Source: Colletes latitarsis (taxonomy: Eukaryota > Arthropoda > Insecta > Hymenoptera > Colletidae). Taken from it: a DNA stretch of 64,000 nucleotides. The notes under the pieces are model-generated. The model searched no databases. It had not been told where the DNA came from and saw nothing but the letters and a program-made list of their open reading frames with translations. The DNA lies in assembly GCF_051014445.1 (NCBI RefSeq), contig NW_027488408.1, positions 78,024 to 142,023 of the forward strand. The letters are read 5' to 3'. The position numbers were made by a program, and so were the translations under genes. Of the stretch, positions 7,201 to 20,116 are shown in pieces (within the stretch, counting starts at the first letter, position 1; each line of letters opens with the position of its first letter).

Positions 7201-9312
7201 AATAACGCATGTTAGGTCTTGGTTAGGTCTGGGATTTGCTCTCATCAGGCTCGTACTTTCGCATATTTCTCATAGTTGATGGCCAGATTCTGGGCTTTTT
7301 CTGGTTTGGATCACGTAGTAATGTGGCACCACACTGAAATAGTCGATTAAACCTGGTTTCTATCAATATTTTTGAGGGTAACGCATGTTAGGTCTAGGTT
7401 AGGTCTGGGATTTTCCCTCATCCGACACATATTTTCGCATTCTTCACATACTTGTTGAACGGATCCTGGGTTTTTTCTGGTATGGATCACGTAGTAATGT
7501 GGTATCACACTGAAACAGTCCATTAAACCTGGTTTCGATCAATATTTTAGAGAATAACGCATGTTAGGTCTTGGTTAGGTCTGGGATTTTCCTTCATCAG
7601 ACTCATACTTTCGCATTCTTCACATACTTGTTGAACGGATCCTGGGTTTTTTCTGGTTTGAATCACGTAGTAATGTGGTAGCACACTGAAACAGTCCATT
7701 AAACCTGGTTTCGGTCAATATTTTAGAGAATAACTCATGTTAGGTCTAGGTTAGGTCTGGGATTTTCCTTCATCAGACTCATACTTTCGCATTCTTCACA
7801 TACTTGTTGAACGGATCCTGGGTTTTTTCTGGTTTGGATCACGTAGTAATGTGGTATCACACTGAAACAGTCCATTAAACCTGGTTTCGATCAATATTTT
7901 AGAGAATAACGCATGTTAGGCCTTGGTTAGGTCTGGGATTTGCTCTCATCAGGCTCGTACTTTCGCATTCTTCACATACTTGTTGAACGTATCCTGGGTT
8001 TTTTCTGGTTTGGATCACGTAGTAATGTGGCACCACACTGAAACTGTCGATTAAACCTGCTTTCGATGAATATTTTTGAGAATAACTCAAGTTAGGTCTA
8101 GGTTAGGTCTGGGATTTGCTCTTATCAGGCTCGTACTTTCGCAAATTTCTCTTACTTGATGGCCAGATTCTGTGCTTTTTCTGGTTTGGATCACGTAGTA
8201 ATGTGGTACCACACTGAAACAGTCCATTAAACCTGGTTTCGATCAATATTTTAGAGAATAACGCATGTTAGGTCTTGGTTAGGTCTGGGATTTGCTCTCA
8301 TCAGGCTCGTACTTTCGCATATTTCTCATAGTTGATGGCCAGATTCTGGGCTTTTTCTGGTTTGGATCACGTAGTAATGTGGCACCACACTGAAATAGTC
8401 GATTAAACCTGGTTTCTATCAATATTTTTGAGGGTAACGCATGTTAGGTCTAGGTTAGGTCTGGGATTTTCCCTCATCCGACACATATTTTCGCATTCTT
8501 CACATACTTGTTGAACGGATCCTGGGTTTTTTCTGGTATGGATCACGTAGTAATGTGGTATCACACTGAAACAGTCCATTAAACCTGGTTTCGATCAATA
8601 TTTTAGAGAATAACGCATGTTAGGTCTTGGTTAGGTCTGGGATTTTCCTTCATCAGACTCATACTTTCGCATTCTTCACATACTTGTTGAACGGATCCTG
8701 GGTTTTTTCTGGTTTGAATCACGTAGTAATGTGGTAGCACACTGAAACAGTCCATTAAACCTGGTTTCGATCAATATTTTAGAGAATAACTCATGTTAGG
8801 TCTAGGTTAGGTCTGGGATTTTCCTTCATCAGACTCATACTTTCGCATTCTTCACATACTTGTTGAACGGATCCTGGGTTTTTTCTGGTTTGGATCACGT
8901 AGTAATGTGGTATCACACTGAAACAGTCCATTAAACCTGGTTTCGATCAATATTTTAGAGAATAACGCATGTTAGGCCTTGGTTAGGTCTGGGATTTGCT
9001 CTCATCAGGCTCGTACTTTCGCATTCTTCACATACTTGTTGAACGTATCCTGGGTTTTTTCTGGTTTGTATCACGTAGTAATGTGGCACCACACTGAAAC
9101 TGTCGATTAAACCTGCTTTCGATGAATATTTTTGAGAATAACTCAAGTTAGGTCTAGGTTAGGTCTGGGATTTGCTCTTATCAGGCTCGTACTTTCGCAA
9201 ATTTCTCTTACTTGATGGCCAGATTCTGTGCTTTTTCTGGTTTGGATCACGTAGTAATGTGGTACCACACTGAAACAGTCCATTAAACCTGGTTTCGATC
9301 AATATTTTAGAG
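7201..9312. repeat. Tandem pair of a 6-monomer unit (1056 bp)
   Basis: 7201-8256 is repeated as 8257-9312 at an offset of 1056 bp (6 x 176). By eye I found only about two differences (near 7718 and near 8010), so this is a recent duplication. Similarity weakens just upstream of 7201 and after about 9380. Confidence 0.85.
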
Positions 9313-9530
9313 AATAACGCATGTTAGGTCTTGGTTAGGTCTGGGATTTGCTCGCATCAGGCTCGTACTTTCGCATGCTTCACATACTTGTTGAACGGAT
9401 CCTGGGTTTTTTCTGGTTTGGTTCACGTAGTAATGTGGCACCACACACAAATAGTCGATTAAACCTGGTTTCGATCAATATTTTAGAGGATAACTCATGT
9501 TATGTCTAGGACAGGTCTGGGATTTGCCCT

Positions 9531-12500
9531 CATCACGCTCATAGTTTCGCGTTTTTCACATACTTGTTGAACAGATCCTGGGTTTTTTCTGGTTTCGAAC
9601 ATGTAGTAATGTGGTACCACACTGGAACAGTCCATTAAACCTGGTTTCGATCAGTATTTTAGAGAATAACGCATGTTAGGTCTTGGTTAGATCTGGGATT
9701 TGCTCTCATCAGGCTCGTACTTTCGCATATTTCTCATAGATGATGGCCAGATTCTGTGCTTATTCTGGTTTGGATCACGTAGTAATGTGGTACCACACTG
9801 AAACAGTCGATTAAACCTGGTTTCTAACAATATTTTTGAGGGTAACGCATGTTAGGTCTAGGTTAGGCCTGGGATTTTCCCTCATCCGACACATACTTTC
9901 GCATTCTTCACATACTTGTTGAACGGATCCTGGGTTTTTTCTGGCTTGGATCAGGCAGTAATGTGGTACCACACTGAAACAGTCGGTTAAACCTGGTTTC
10001 GATCAATATCTTAGATGATAGCGCTAGTTATGTCTGGGATAGGTCTGGGATTTGCCTCGTCAGGCTCATACTTTCGCATTCTTCACATACTTCTTGTACA
10101 GATCCTGGGTTTTTTTCTGGTTTGGATCACGTAGTAATGTGGTACCACACCGAAACATTCAATTAAACCTGGTCTTGCTAAATATTTTAGAGGATAACAC
10201 ATGTTAGGTCTGGGTTAGGTCTAGGATTTGCCCTCATCAGGCTCATACTTTCGCATTCTCCACATACATGTTGAACAGATCCTGGGTTTTTTCAGGTTTG
10301 GACACATAGTAATGTGGTACCACACTGAAACATTCAATTAAACCTGGTCTTGATAAATATTTTAGAGGATAACACATGTTAGGTCTGGGTTAGGTCTAGG
10401 ATTTGCCCTCATCAGGCTCATACTTTCGCAAATATCTCATACTTGATGGCTAGATCCAGGGCTTTTTCTGGATTGGATCACGTAGTAATGTGGTAGCACA
10501 CTGAAACAGTCCATTAGACCTGGTTTCGATCAATATCTAAGATGATAACGCTAGTTATGTCTGGGATAGGTCTGGGATTTGCCCTCGTCAGGCTCATACT
10601 TTCGCATTCTTCACATACTTGTTGAACGTATCCTGGGTTTTTTCTGGTTTGGATCACGTAGAAATGTGGTACCACACTGAAACTGTCGATTAAACCTGCT
10701 TTCGATCAATATTTTTGGGAATAACTCATGTTAGGTCTAGGTTAGGTCTGGGATTTGCTCTCATCAGGCTCGTACTTTCGCAAATTTCTCATACTTGATG
10801 GCCTGATTTTGTGCTTTTTCTGGTTTGGATCCCGTAGTAATGTGGTACCACACTGAAACAGTCCATTAAACCTGGTTTCGATCAATATATTAGAGGATAA
10901 CGCATGTAATGTCTAGGTTAGGCCTGTGATTTGCCCTCATCAGACACATACTTTCGCATTCTTCACATACTTGTTGAACGGATCCTGGGTTTTTTCTGGT
11001 TTGGATCACGTAGTAATGTGGTACCACACTGAAACTGTCGATTAAACCTGCTTTCGATCAATATTTTTGAGAATAACTCATGTTAGGTCTAGGTTAGGTC
11101 TGGGATTTGCTCTCATCAGGCTCGTACTTTCGCAAATTTCTCATACTTGATGGCCTGATTCTGTGCTTTTTCTGGTTTGGATCCCGTAGTAATGTGGTAC
11201 CACACTGAAACAGTCCATTATACCTGGTTTCGATCAATATATTAGAGGATAACGCATGTTATGTCTAGGTTAGGCCTGTGATTTGCCCTCATCAGACACA
11301 TACTTTCGCATTCTTCACATACTTGTTGAGCGGATCCTGGGTTTTTTCTGGTTTGGATCACGTAGTAATGTGGTAGCACACTGAAACAGTCCATTAAACC
11401 TGGTTTCGATCAATATTTTAGAGGATAACGCATGTTCTGTCTAGGTTAGGTCTGGGATCTTCCCTCATCAGACACATACTTTCGCATTCTTCACATACTT
11501 GTTGAACGGATCCTGGTTTTTTTCTGGTTTGGATCATGTAGTAATGTGGTACCACACTGAAACTGTCGATTAAACCTGCTTTCGATCAATATTTTTGAGA
11601 ATAACTCATGTTAGGTCTAGGTTAGGTCTGGGATTTGCTCTCATCAGGCTCGTACTTTCGCAAATTTCTCATACTTGATGGCCTGATTCTGTGCTTTTTC
11701 TGGTTTGGATCCCGTAGTAACGTGGTACTACACTGAAACAGTCCATTAAACCTGGTTTCGATCAATATATTAGAGGATAACGCATGTTCTGTCTAGGTTA
11801 GGCCTGGGATTTTCCCTCATCAGACACATGCTTTCGCATTCTTCACATACTTGTTGAACGGATCCTGGGTATTTTTCTAGTTTGGATCACGTAGTGATGT
11901 GGTACCACACTGAAACAGTCCATTAAACCTGGTTTCGATCAATATATTAGAGGATAACGCATGTTATGTCTAGGTTAGGCCTGTGATTTGCCCTCATCAG
12001 ACACATACTTTCGCATTCTTCACATACTTGTTGAACGGATCCTGGGTTTTTTCTGGTTTGGATCACGTAGTAATGTGGTAGCACACTGAAACAGTCCATT
12101 AAACCTGGTTTCGATCACTATTTTAGAGGATAACGCATGTTCTGTCTAGGTTAGGCCTGGGATTTTCCCTCATCAGACACATGCTTTCGCATTCTTCACA
12201 TACTTGTTGAACGGATCCTGGGTATTTTTCTAGTTTGGATCACGTAGTGATGTGGTACCACACTGAAACAGTCCATTAAACCTGGTTTCGATCAATATTT
12301 TTGAGGATAACGCATGTTAGATCTAGGTTAGGCCTGGGATTTGCCCTCATGAGACACATCCTTTCGCATTCGTCACATACTTGTTGAACGGATCCTGGGT
12401 TTTTTGTGGTTTGGATCACGTAGTAATGCGGTACCACACTGAAACATTCAATTAAACCTGGTCTTGATAAATGTTTTAGAGGATAACGCATGTTGGGTCT

Positions 12501-15500
12501 GGGATAGGTCTGGGATTTGCCTTCATCAGGCTCATAGTTTCGCGTTTTTCACATACTTGTTGAACAGATCCTGGGTTTTTTCTGTTTTGGATCACGTAGT
12601 AATGTGGTACCACACTGAAACAGTCGATTAAACCTGGTTTCGATCAATATTTTAGAGGATAACGCATGTTCTGTCTAGGTTAGGCCTGGGATTTGCCCTC
12701 ATCAGACACATACTTTCGCATTTTCCACATACATGTTGAACAGATCCTGGATTTTTTGTGGTTTGGATCACGTAGTAATGTGGTACCACACTGAAACATT
12801 CAATTAATCCTGGTCTTGATAAATATTTTAGAGGATAACGCATGTTAGGTCTGGGTTAGGTCTAGGATTTGCCCTCATCAGGCTCATACTTTCGCATGTT
12901 ACTCATACTTGATGGCTAGATCCAGGGCTTTTTCTGGATTGGATCACGTAGTAATGTGGTACCACACTGAAACAGTCAATTAAACCTGGTTTCCATCAAT
13001 ATTTTAGAGGACAACGCAAGTTAGGTCTGGGATAGGTCTGGGATTTGCCCTCATCGGGGTCATATTTTCGTGTTCTTCACATACTTGTTGAACGGATCCT
13101 GGGTTTTTTGTGGTTTGGATCACGTAGTAATGTGGTACCACACTGAAACATTCAATTAAACCTGGTCTTGATAAATATTTTGAGGATAACGCATGTTAGG
13201 TCTGGGATGGGTCTGGGATTTGCCCTCATCAGGCTCATACTTTCGCATATTTCTCATACTTGATAGCTAGACCCAGAGCTTTTGCTGGATTGGATCCCGT
13301 AGTAATGTGGTACCACACTGAAACGGTCCATTAAACCTGGTTTCGATCAATATTTTAGAGGATAACGGATGTTATGTCTAGGTTAGGCCTGGGATTTGCC
13401 CTCATCACGCTCATAGTTTCGCGTTTTTCACATACTTGTTGAACAGATCCTGGGTTTTTTCTGGTTTCGAACATGTAGTAATGTGGTACCACACTGGAAC
13501 AGTCCATTAAACCTGGTTTCGATCAGTATTTTAGAGAATAACGCATGTTAGGTCTTGGTTAGGTCTGGGATTTGCTCTCATCAGGCTTGTACTTTCGCAT
13601 ATTTCTCATAGTTGATGGCCAGATTCTGTGCTTATTCTGGTTTGGATCACGTAGTAATGTGGTACCACACCGAAACAGTCGATTAAACCTGGTTTCTAAC
13701 AATATTTTTGAGGGTAACGCATGTTAGGTCTAGGTTAGGCCTGGGATTTTCCCTCATCCGACACATACTTTCGCATTCTTCACATACATGTTGAACGGAT
13801 CCTGGGTTTTTTCTGGTTTGGATCACGTAGTAATGTGGTAGCACACTGAAGCAGTTCATTAAACCTGGTTTCGATCAATATTTTAGAGGATAACGCATGT
13901 TATGTCTGGGTTAGGCCTGGGATTTGCCCTCATCAGACACATACTTTCGCATTCTCCACATACTTGTTGAACAGATCCTGGGTTTTTTCAGGTTTGGACA
14001 CAGAGTAATGTGGTACCACACTGAAACATTCAATTAAACCTGGTCTTGATAAATATTTTAGAGGATAACACATGTTAGGTCTGGGTTAGGTCTAGGATTT
14101 GCCCTCATCAGGCTCATACTTTCGCATTCTCCACATACTTGTTGAACAGATCCTGGGTTTTTTCAGGTTTGGACACATAGTAATGTGGTACCACACTGAA
14201 ACAATCAATTAAACCTGGTCTTGATAAATATTTTAGAGGATAACACATGTTAGGTCTGGGTTAGGTCTAGGATTTGCCCTCATCAGGCTCATACTTTCGC
14301 AAATATCTCATACTTGATGGCTAGATCCAGGGCTTTTTCTGGATTGGATCACGTAGTAATGTGGTAGCACACTGAAACAGTCCATTAGACCTGGTTTCGA
14401 TCAATATCTAAGATGATAACGCTAGTTATGTCTGGGATAGGTCTGGGATTTGCCCTCGTCAGGCTCATACTTTCGCATTCTTCACATACTTGTTGAACGT
14501 ATCCTGGGTTTTTTCTGGTTTGGATCACGTAGAAATGTGGTACCACACTGAAACTGTCGATTAAACCTGCTTTCGATCAATATTTTTGGGAATAACTCAT
14601 GTTAGGTCTAGGTTAGGTCTGGGATTTGCTCTCATCAGGCTCGTACTTTCGCAAATTTCTCATACTTGATGGCCTGATTTTGTGCTTTTTCTGGTTTGGA
14701 TCCCGTAGTAATGTGGTACCACACTGAAACAGTCCATTAAACCTGGTTTCGATCAATATATTAGAGGATAACGCATGTAATGTCTAGGTTAGGCCTGTGA
14801 TTTGCCCTCATCAGACACATACTTTCGCATTCTTCACATACTTGTTGAACGGATCCTGGGTTTTTTCTGGTTTGGATCACGTAGTAATGTGGTACCACAC
14901 TGAAACTGTCGATTAAACCTGCTTTCGATCAATATTTTTGAGAATAACTCATGTTAGGTCTAGGTTAGGTCTGGGATTTGCTCTCATCAGGCTCGTACTT
15001 TCGCAAATTTCTCATACTTGATGGCCTGATTCTGTGCTTTTTCTGGTTTGGATCCCGTAGTAATGTGGTACCACACTGAAACAGTCCATTATACCTGGTT
15101 TCGATCAATATATTAGAGGATAACGCATGTTATGTCTAGGTTAGGCCTGTGACTTGCCCTCATCAGACACATACTTTCGCATTCTTCACATACTTGTTGA
15201 GCGGATCCTGGGTTTTTTCTGGTTTGGATCACGTAGTAATGTGGTAGCACACTGAAACAGTCCATTAAACCTGGTTTCGATCAATATTTTAGAGGATAAC
15301 GCATGTTCTGTCTAGGTTAGGTCTGGGATCTTCCCTCATCAGACACATACTTTCGCATTCTTCACATACTTGTTGAACGGATCCTGGGTTTTTTCTGGTT
15401 TGGATCATGTAGTAATGTGGTACCACACTGAAACTGTCGATTAAACCTGCTTTCGATCAATATTTTTGAGAATAACTCATGTTAGGTCTAGGTTAGGTCT

Positions 15501-17096
15501 GGGATTTGCTCTCATCAGGCTCGTACTTTCGCAAATTTCTCATACTTGATGGCCTGATTCTGTGCTTTTTCTGGTTTGGATCCCGTAGTAACGTGGTACT
15601 ACACTGAAACAGTCCATTAAACCTGGTTTCGATCAATATATTAGAGGATAACGCATGTTCTGTCTAGGTTAGGCCTGGGATTTTCCCTCATCAGACACAT
15701 GCTTTCGCATTCTTCACATACTTGTTGAACGGATCCTGGGTTTTTTCTGGTTTGGATCACGTAGTAATGTGGTAGCACACTGAAACAGTCCATTAAACCT
15801 GGTTTCGATCACTATTTTAGAGGATAACGCATGTTCTGTCTAGGTTAGGCCTGGGATTTTCCCTCATCAGACACATGCTTTCGCATTCTTCACATACTTG
15901 TTGAACGGATCCTGGGTATTTTTCTAGTTTGGATCACGTAGTGATGTGGTACCACACTGAAACAGTCCATTAAACCTGGTTTCGATCAATATTTTTGAGG
16001 ATAACGCATGTTAGATCTAGGTTAGGCCTGGGATTTGCCCTCATGAGACACATCCTTTCGCATTCGTCACATACTTGTTGAACGGATCCTGGGTTTTTTG
16101 TGGTTTGGATCACGTAGTAATGCGGTACCACACTGAAACATTCAATTAAACCTGGTCTTGATAAATGTTTTAGAGGATAACGCATGTTGGGTCTGGGATA
16201 GGTCTGGGATTTGCCTTCATCAGGCTCATAGTTTCGCGTTTTTCACATACTTGTTGAACAGATCCTGGGTTTTTTCTGTTTTGGATCACGTAGTAATGTG
16301 GTACCACACTGAAACAGTCGATTAAACCTGGTTTCGATCAATATTTTAGAGGATAACGCATGTTCTGTCTAGGTTAGGCCTGGGATTTGCCCTCATCAGA
16401 CACATACTTTCGCATTTTCCACATACATGTTGAACAGATCCTGGATTTTTTGTGGTTTGGATCACGTAGTAATGTGGTACCACACTGAAACATTCAATTA
16501 ATCCTGGTCTTGATAAATATTTTAGAGGATAACGCATGTTAGGTCTGGGTTAGGTCTAGGATTTGCCCTCATCAGGCTCATACTTTCGCATGTTACTCAT
16601 ACTTGATGGCTAGATCCAGGGCTCTTTCTGGATTGGATCACGTAGTAATGTGGTACCACACTGAAACAGTCAATTAAACCTGGTTTCCATCAATATTTTA
16701 GAGGACAACGCAAGTTAGGTCTGGGATAGGTCTGGGATTTGCCCTCATCGGGGTCATATTTTCGTGTTCTTCACATACTTGTTGAACGGATCCTGGGTTT
16801 TTTGTGGTTTGGATCACGTAGTAATGTGGTACCACACTGAAACATTCAATTAAACCTGGTCTTGATAAATATTTTGAGGATAACGCATGTTAGGTCTGGG
16901 ATGGGTCTGGGATTTGCCCTCATCAGGCTCATACTTTCGCATATTTCTCATACTTGATAGCCAGACCCAGAGCTTTTGCTGGATTGGATCCCGTAGTAAT
17001 GTGGTACCACACTGAAACGGTCCATTAAACCTGGTTTCGATCAATATTTTAGAGGATAACCGATGTTATGTCTAGGTTAGGCCTGGGATTTGCCCT
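9531..17096. repeat. Tandem pair of a 21/22-monomer higher-order unit (about 3.7-3.9 kb)
   Basis: A diagnostic monomer (CATCACGCTCATAG with a CGAACATGTAGTAATG segment) starts at 9531, 13403 and 17097: spacings of 3872 and 3694 bp. The stretches at about 10.2-13.4 kb and 14.1-17.1 kb are nearly identical; for example a private ATTAGACC variant occurs in both. The first unit has one extra monomer at about 11.8-12.0 kb. A third unit begins at 17097 and is interrupted at 17641 by the retrotransposon. Confidence 0.85.
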
Positions 17097-17624
17097 CATC
17101 ACGCTCATAGTTTCGCGTTTTTCACATACTTGTTGAACAGATCCTGGGTTTTTTCTGGTTTCGAACATGTAGTAATGTGGTACCACACTGGAACAGTCCA
17201 TTAAACCTGGTTTCGATCAGTATTTTAGAGAATAACGCATGTTAGGTCTTGGTTAGGTCTGGGATTTGCTCTCATCAGGCTCGTACTTTCGCATATTTCT
17301 CATAGTTGATGGCCAGATTCTGTGCTTATTCTGGTTTGGATCACGTAGTAATGTGGTACCACACTGAAACAGTCGATTAAACCTGGTTTCTAACAATATT
17401 TTTGAGGGTAACGCATGTTAGGTCTAGGTTAGGCCTGGGATTTTCCCTCATCCGACACATACTTTCGCATTCTTCACATACATGTTGAACGGATCCTGGG
17501 TTTTTTCTGGTTTGGATCACGTAGTAATGTGGTAGCACACTGAAACAGTTCATTAAACCTGGTTTCGATCAATATTTTAGAGGATAACGCATGTTATGTC
17601 TAGGTTAGGCCTGGGATTTGCCCT

Positions 17625-17635
17625 CATCAGACACA

Positions 17636-17640
<5 letters not shown>
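17625..17640. repeat. Left copy of the 16-bp direct repeat flanking retrotransposon copy 2
   Basis: CATCAGACACATACTT, followed directly by the T tract. The same 16 bases stand at 20101-20116, as expected of a target-site duplication. Because many satellite monomers carry this string at this position, it could also be equal monomer phase on both sides. Confidence 0.75.

Positions 17641-17668
<28 letters not shown>
17639..17668 (-). other. Poly(A) tail of copy 2 (T tract on plus strand)
   Basis: 28 T residues at 17641-17668, plus two more at 17639-17640 that may belong to the target. It marks the 3' end of the minus-strand element. Confidence 0.93.
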
Positions 17669-17669
<1 letters not shown>

Positions 17670-18184
17670 TCGTGGGGAAAATCTTCGAAAGACTCCCTCC
17701 CACCTCCTTGGGGAGAGGTGGGAGGGGTGTGTGGGATTCCCCGCGCCCGTACAACGACAGGCACGGGACCTACCCACTAAAAACCCCACGGTGACCCTTC
17801 GGCACGCCTTGGGAAGATACCGGGAATCGCTCGAAGCATTCTTCCGGTATCCTCCCCGTGCCCGCGCTTTCGCGCCCATCCCCCGGGGGGACAATCGGTC
17901 CCCCCAGTAGACACCCTGCCTCATAGCGGCGGGACGGGGCCATTCCATCCCGCCGCTATCCGTCCCGGGGCCGCGTTTAGTGGCGGCTGCGAGCCCCAAC
18001 TCGCAACCGCCCGCGATCCCGTTTCCACCCCTCGGCGGCCGGGCGTTCATGGCCGCACCAGACCGCCGAGGGTGCCTCCCCTTGCGTCGGACCGGTAGGG
18101 GGAGGCACTCCTACCCCCAACCGGTCCGACCCGGCGCCGCCTGGCGGGAGGAGGGTCCCCTCAGGACCCCCCTCCCAGCCTAGG
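17669..18184 (-). other. 3' UTR of copy 2
   Basis: Equivalent to 5424-5939 of copy 1, with the hairpin chain preserved. Two stem positions differ. In the 13-bp stem matching 5752-5797 a C is T, leaving a G-U pair. In the stem matching 5841-5868 a C is T, leaving a U-G pair. The other stems I compared are intact; further differences I saw lie in loops or between stems. Confidence 0.85.
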
Positions 18185-20100
18185 TCATCCGCCACGCCGA
18201 GGCGGCCGCCCGCGACGCCTCGCGACCGAGCGACGACCTCGGGCCACCGCACGAACGCGAGCTTCAGCGCGCCGCTGAAGCTCGCGCTCCCTCCCCGCGG
18301 CCTCCTTCTGCAACATTACGTTCTCGCAGAAGGAGGCCACGGCCCTCCACTTCTCCTCGCTGCCGAGCATGGCGCGCACCACGCCCGGCAGCGAGACATC
18401 CCGCCCGACGACGCCGACCAGGACACGGCGCTCCCCCTCCCACGCGGGGCATACCTCCAGGGTATGATCCGCCGTGTCCTGCTCAGCGTCGCAGTGGCAG
18501 CAACGCGCCGTCGACTCCTTCCCTATCCGGCACAGGTATCTTCCGAAGCTGCCATGCCCGGAAAATACCTGTGCCAGCCGGTAGGTGAGGCTGCCATGGC
18601 CTCTGTCCAGCCACTCCTTCAGGAGTGGCCGAACAGCCCCGACAGTCCGGTGCCCCGCGGTTGGCAGAGCCAGCCGCTCCTGCCACGCGAGCAACACGGA
18701 CTGCCGGGCCTGGCGCTTCAAATCGCCCCAAGCAGGTTCCTGCCCGCCCGGGACCGCCCCCACCCCCGCGCGACGGTCGACGCGGTGCCGGTACATCACC
18801 GCGTGCGACCGCGCGAGCAGGTCCATGGGCGGCATCCCCGCTAGAACCGTCGCCGCCTCATGTGACATGGTCCGATACCCGCGGACGACCCTGAGCGCCA
18901 TGCGCCTCTGCACCCGACGCAGCATAGTCATGCTGCGCCGGGAGGCAGCCAGGTCGTCCGCCCAGACGGGGGCCCCGTATAGGGCCACCGACTGGACCAT
19001 TGCCACATAGAGGCGACGAACTCGGCCCGCCGGGCCCCCCAGGTTGGGCAGGATCCGGCCCAGAGCCGCAACCATCCTTTCCAACCGGGGGACCAGGCAG
19101 CGGAAATGCTCCTCGAAACGCCAGCGGCTATCGAGGATCAGCCCCAGATACCTGATCTGGGGCTTCACCTCGATGTCAGCCCCACCCACCCGGATCAGAG
19201 GGGGTGGCGGATCCTGCCGAGGTGAATGAAACGCAATCACCTCGGTCTTATGGACCGCCACCGTCATCCCCATCCCCCTGATCCGGTCGACGACGCGTTG
19301 CGACCCCTCCTCCGCGCGACGCATGGCCCTCCCCCAGTGCGCCCCGACGGCCAGCACCAGTGTGTCATCCGCATAACACACCGTGCTGACGCCGTCGGGG
19401 AGGCCGGCCCGCAACACCGAGTCGTACGCGATGTTCCACAGGAGTGGCCCGAGGACCGACCCCTGCGGAACACCGCAGTACACCTCCCTCCGCATATCAC
19501 CATCCCGGCCCGGGTACTCGATCCACCTGCCGCGGAGATAATCCCCGACGACCGCCCTGAGACAAGGGGGGACTCGATGATATTCGAGTCCCCTCTTTAT
19601 CTCTTCCCAGGGGAGGGTGTTAAAGGCATTGGCAATATCCAAGGATATTGCCAATACCACCCCTCCCCGGGAGACGGCCGCCTCCGAGAGGGCCCTCACA
19701 CGACCTATCGCGTCGATAGTCGATCGGCCCCCCCGGAAACCGAACTGGCAGTCTGCCAGACCGGGATCACCCCGCGACAAGTGCTCGACGAGGCGGGCAG
19801 CAATCACACGCTCGAAGAGCTTGCCCACCTCGTCGAGGAGACAAATGGGCCGGTATGCGGAGGGAGACTCCGCGGGCCGACCCTCCTTCCGGAGGAGGAC
19901 CATCCTCGCCACCTTCCAACTGGGGGGGAATCGCCCGTCCCTCAGGCAGCGGTCGAACAACCGCCTGAGGTCGGCCCCAAGGACGCCCTGGGTCAAGACC
20001 CAAACCCGGCCGGGCACACCATCCGGACCCGGGGCCGTGTTACGAACCCCGAGCCGTCTGATGGCCGCTGCCAGCTCCTCCTGCGTGACCCCCAGCTCGG
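18185..20100 (-). pseudogene. Truncated ORF2 remnant (residues 423-1060: RT and C-terminal zinc motif)
   Basis: 638 codons of the ORF2 frame with no stop or frameshift. They keep TAPGPDG, LDIANAF, GVPQGS, YADD and the terminal Cys/His motif. The endonuclease and the start codon are gone, so it cannot retrotranspose on its own. Differences from copy 1 include A-to-V just before LDIANAF, R-to-K in the EEIRRGLE segment, H-to-R and K-to-E in the DSHWRFEKHF segment, I-to-L, M-to-L, P-to-S, A-to-V and P-to-S. The open frame continues upstream into satellite to a chance ATG at 20200, giving a 671-codon chimeric reading frame. Confidence 0.9.
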
Positions 20101-20116
20101 CATCAGACACATACTT
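20101..20116. repeat. Right copy of the 16-bp direct repeat flanking copy 2
   Basis: CATCAGACACATACTT directly after the truncated 5' end of the element, matching 17625-17640. Confidence 0.75.

Larger units (their letters stand above)
5977..17640. repeat. Satellite array, first part (176-177 bp monomers)
   Basis: About 66 head-to-tail monomers. Successive GTTAGG boxes (or their variants) start at 5977, 6154, 6331, 6508 and 6684, giving periods of 177, 177, 177 and 176. Each monomer starts with a TTAGG-rich box, passes through a TTTCGCATTCTTCACATAC-type segment, a T-tract, a GGATCACGTAGTAATG segment and a 12-bp palindrome (TGTGGTACCACA), and ends in an AT-rich TCAATATTTTAGAGG segment. No gene or other insertion was seen in it. 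Short open frames of 60-71 codons on the minus strand recur with the repeat and are not genes. Confidence 0.97.
17639..20100 (-). mobile_element. 5'-truncated copy 2 of the same retrotransposon
   Basis: Matches copy 1 from about base 3508 to its tail, in reverse orientation. It is about 2.46 kb long and lacks the leader, ORF1, the endonuclease domain and the first part of the RT region. 5' truncation with a poly(A) tail and flanking direct repeats is typical of target-primed reverse transcription. At the 5' junction one base (G) could belong to either side, a minimal microhomology. The retained protein differs from copy 1 at only about ten residues out of 638, so the insertion is young. Confidence 0.95.

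Noticed and set aside
17639..20100. Copy 2 as an independently active element
   Set aside because: It lacks ORF1, the endonuclease and a proper start, so it is a dead-on-arrival truncated copy despite the open frame.
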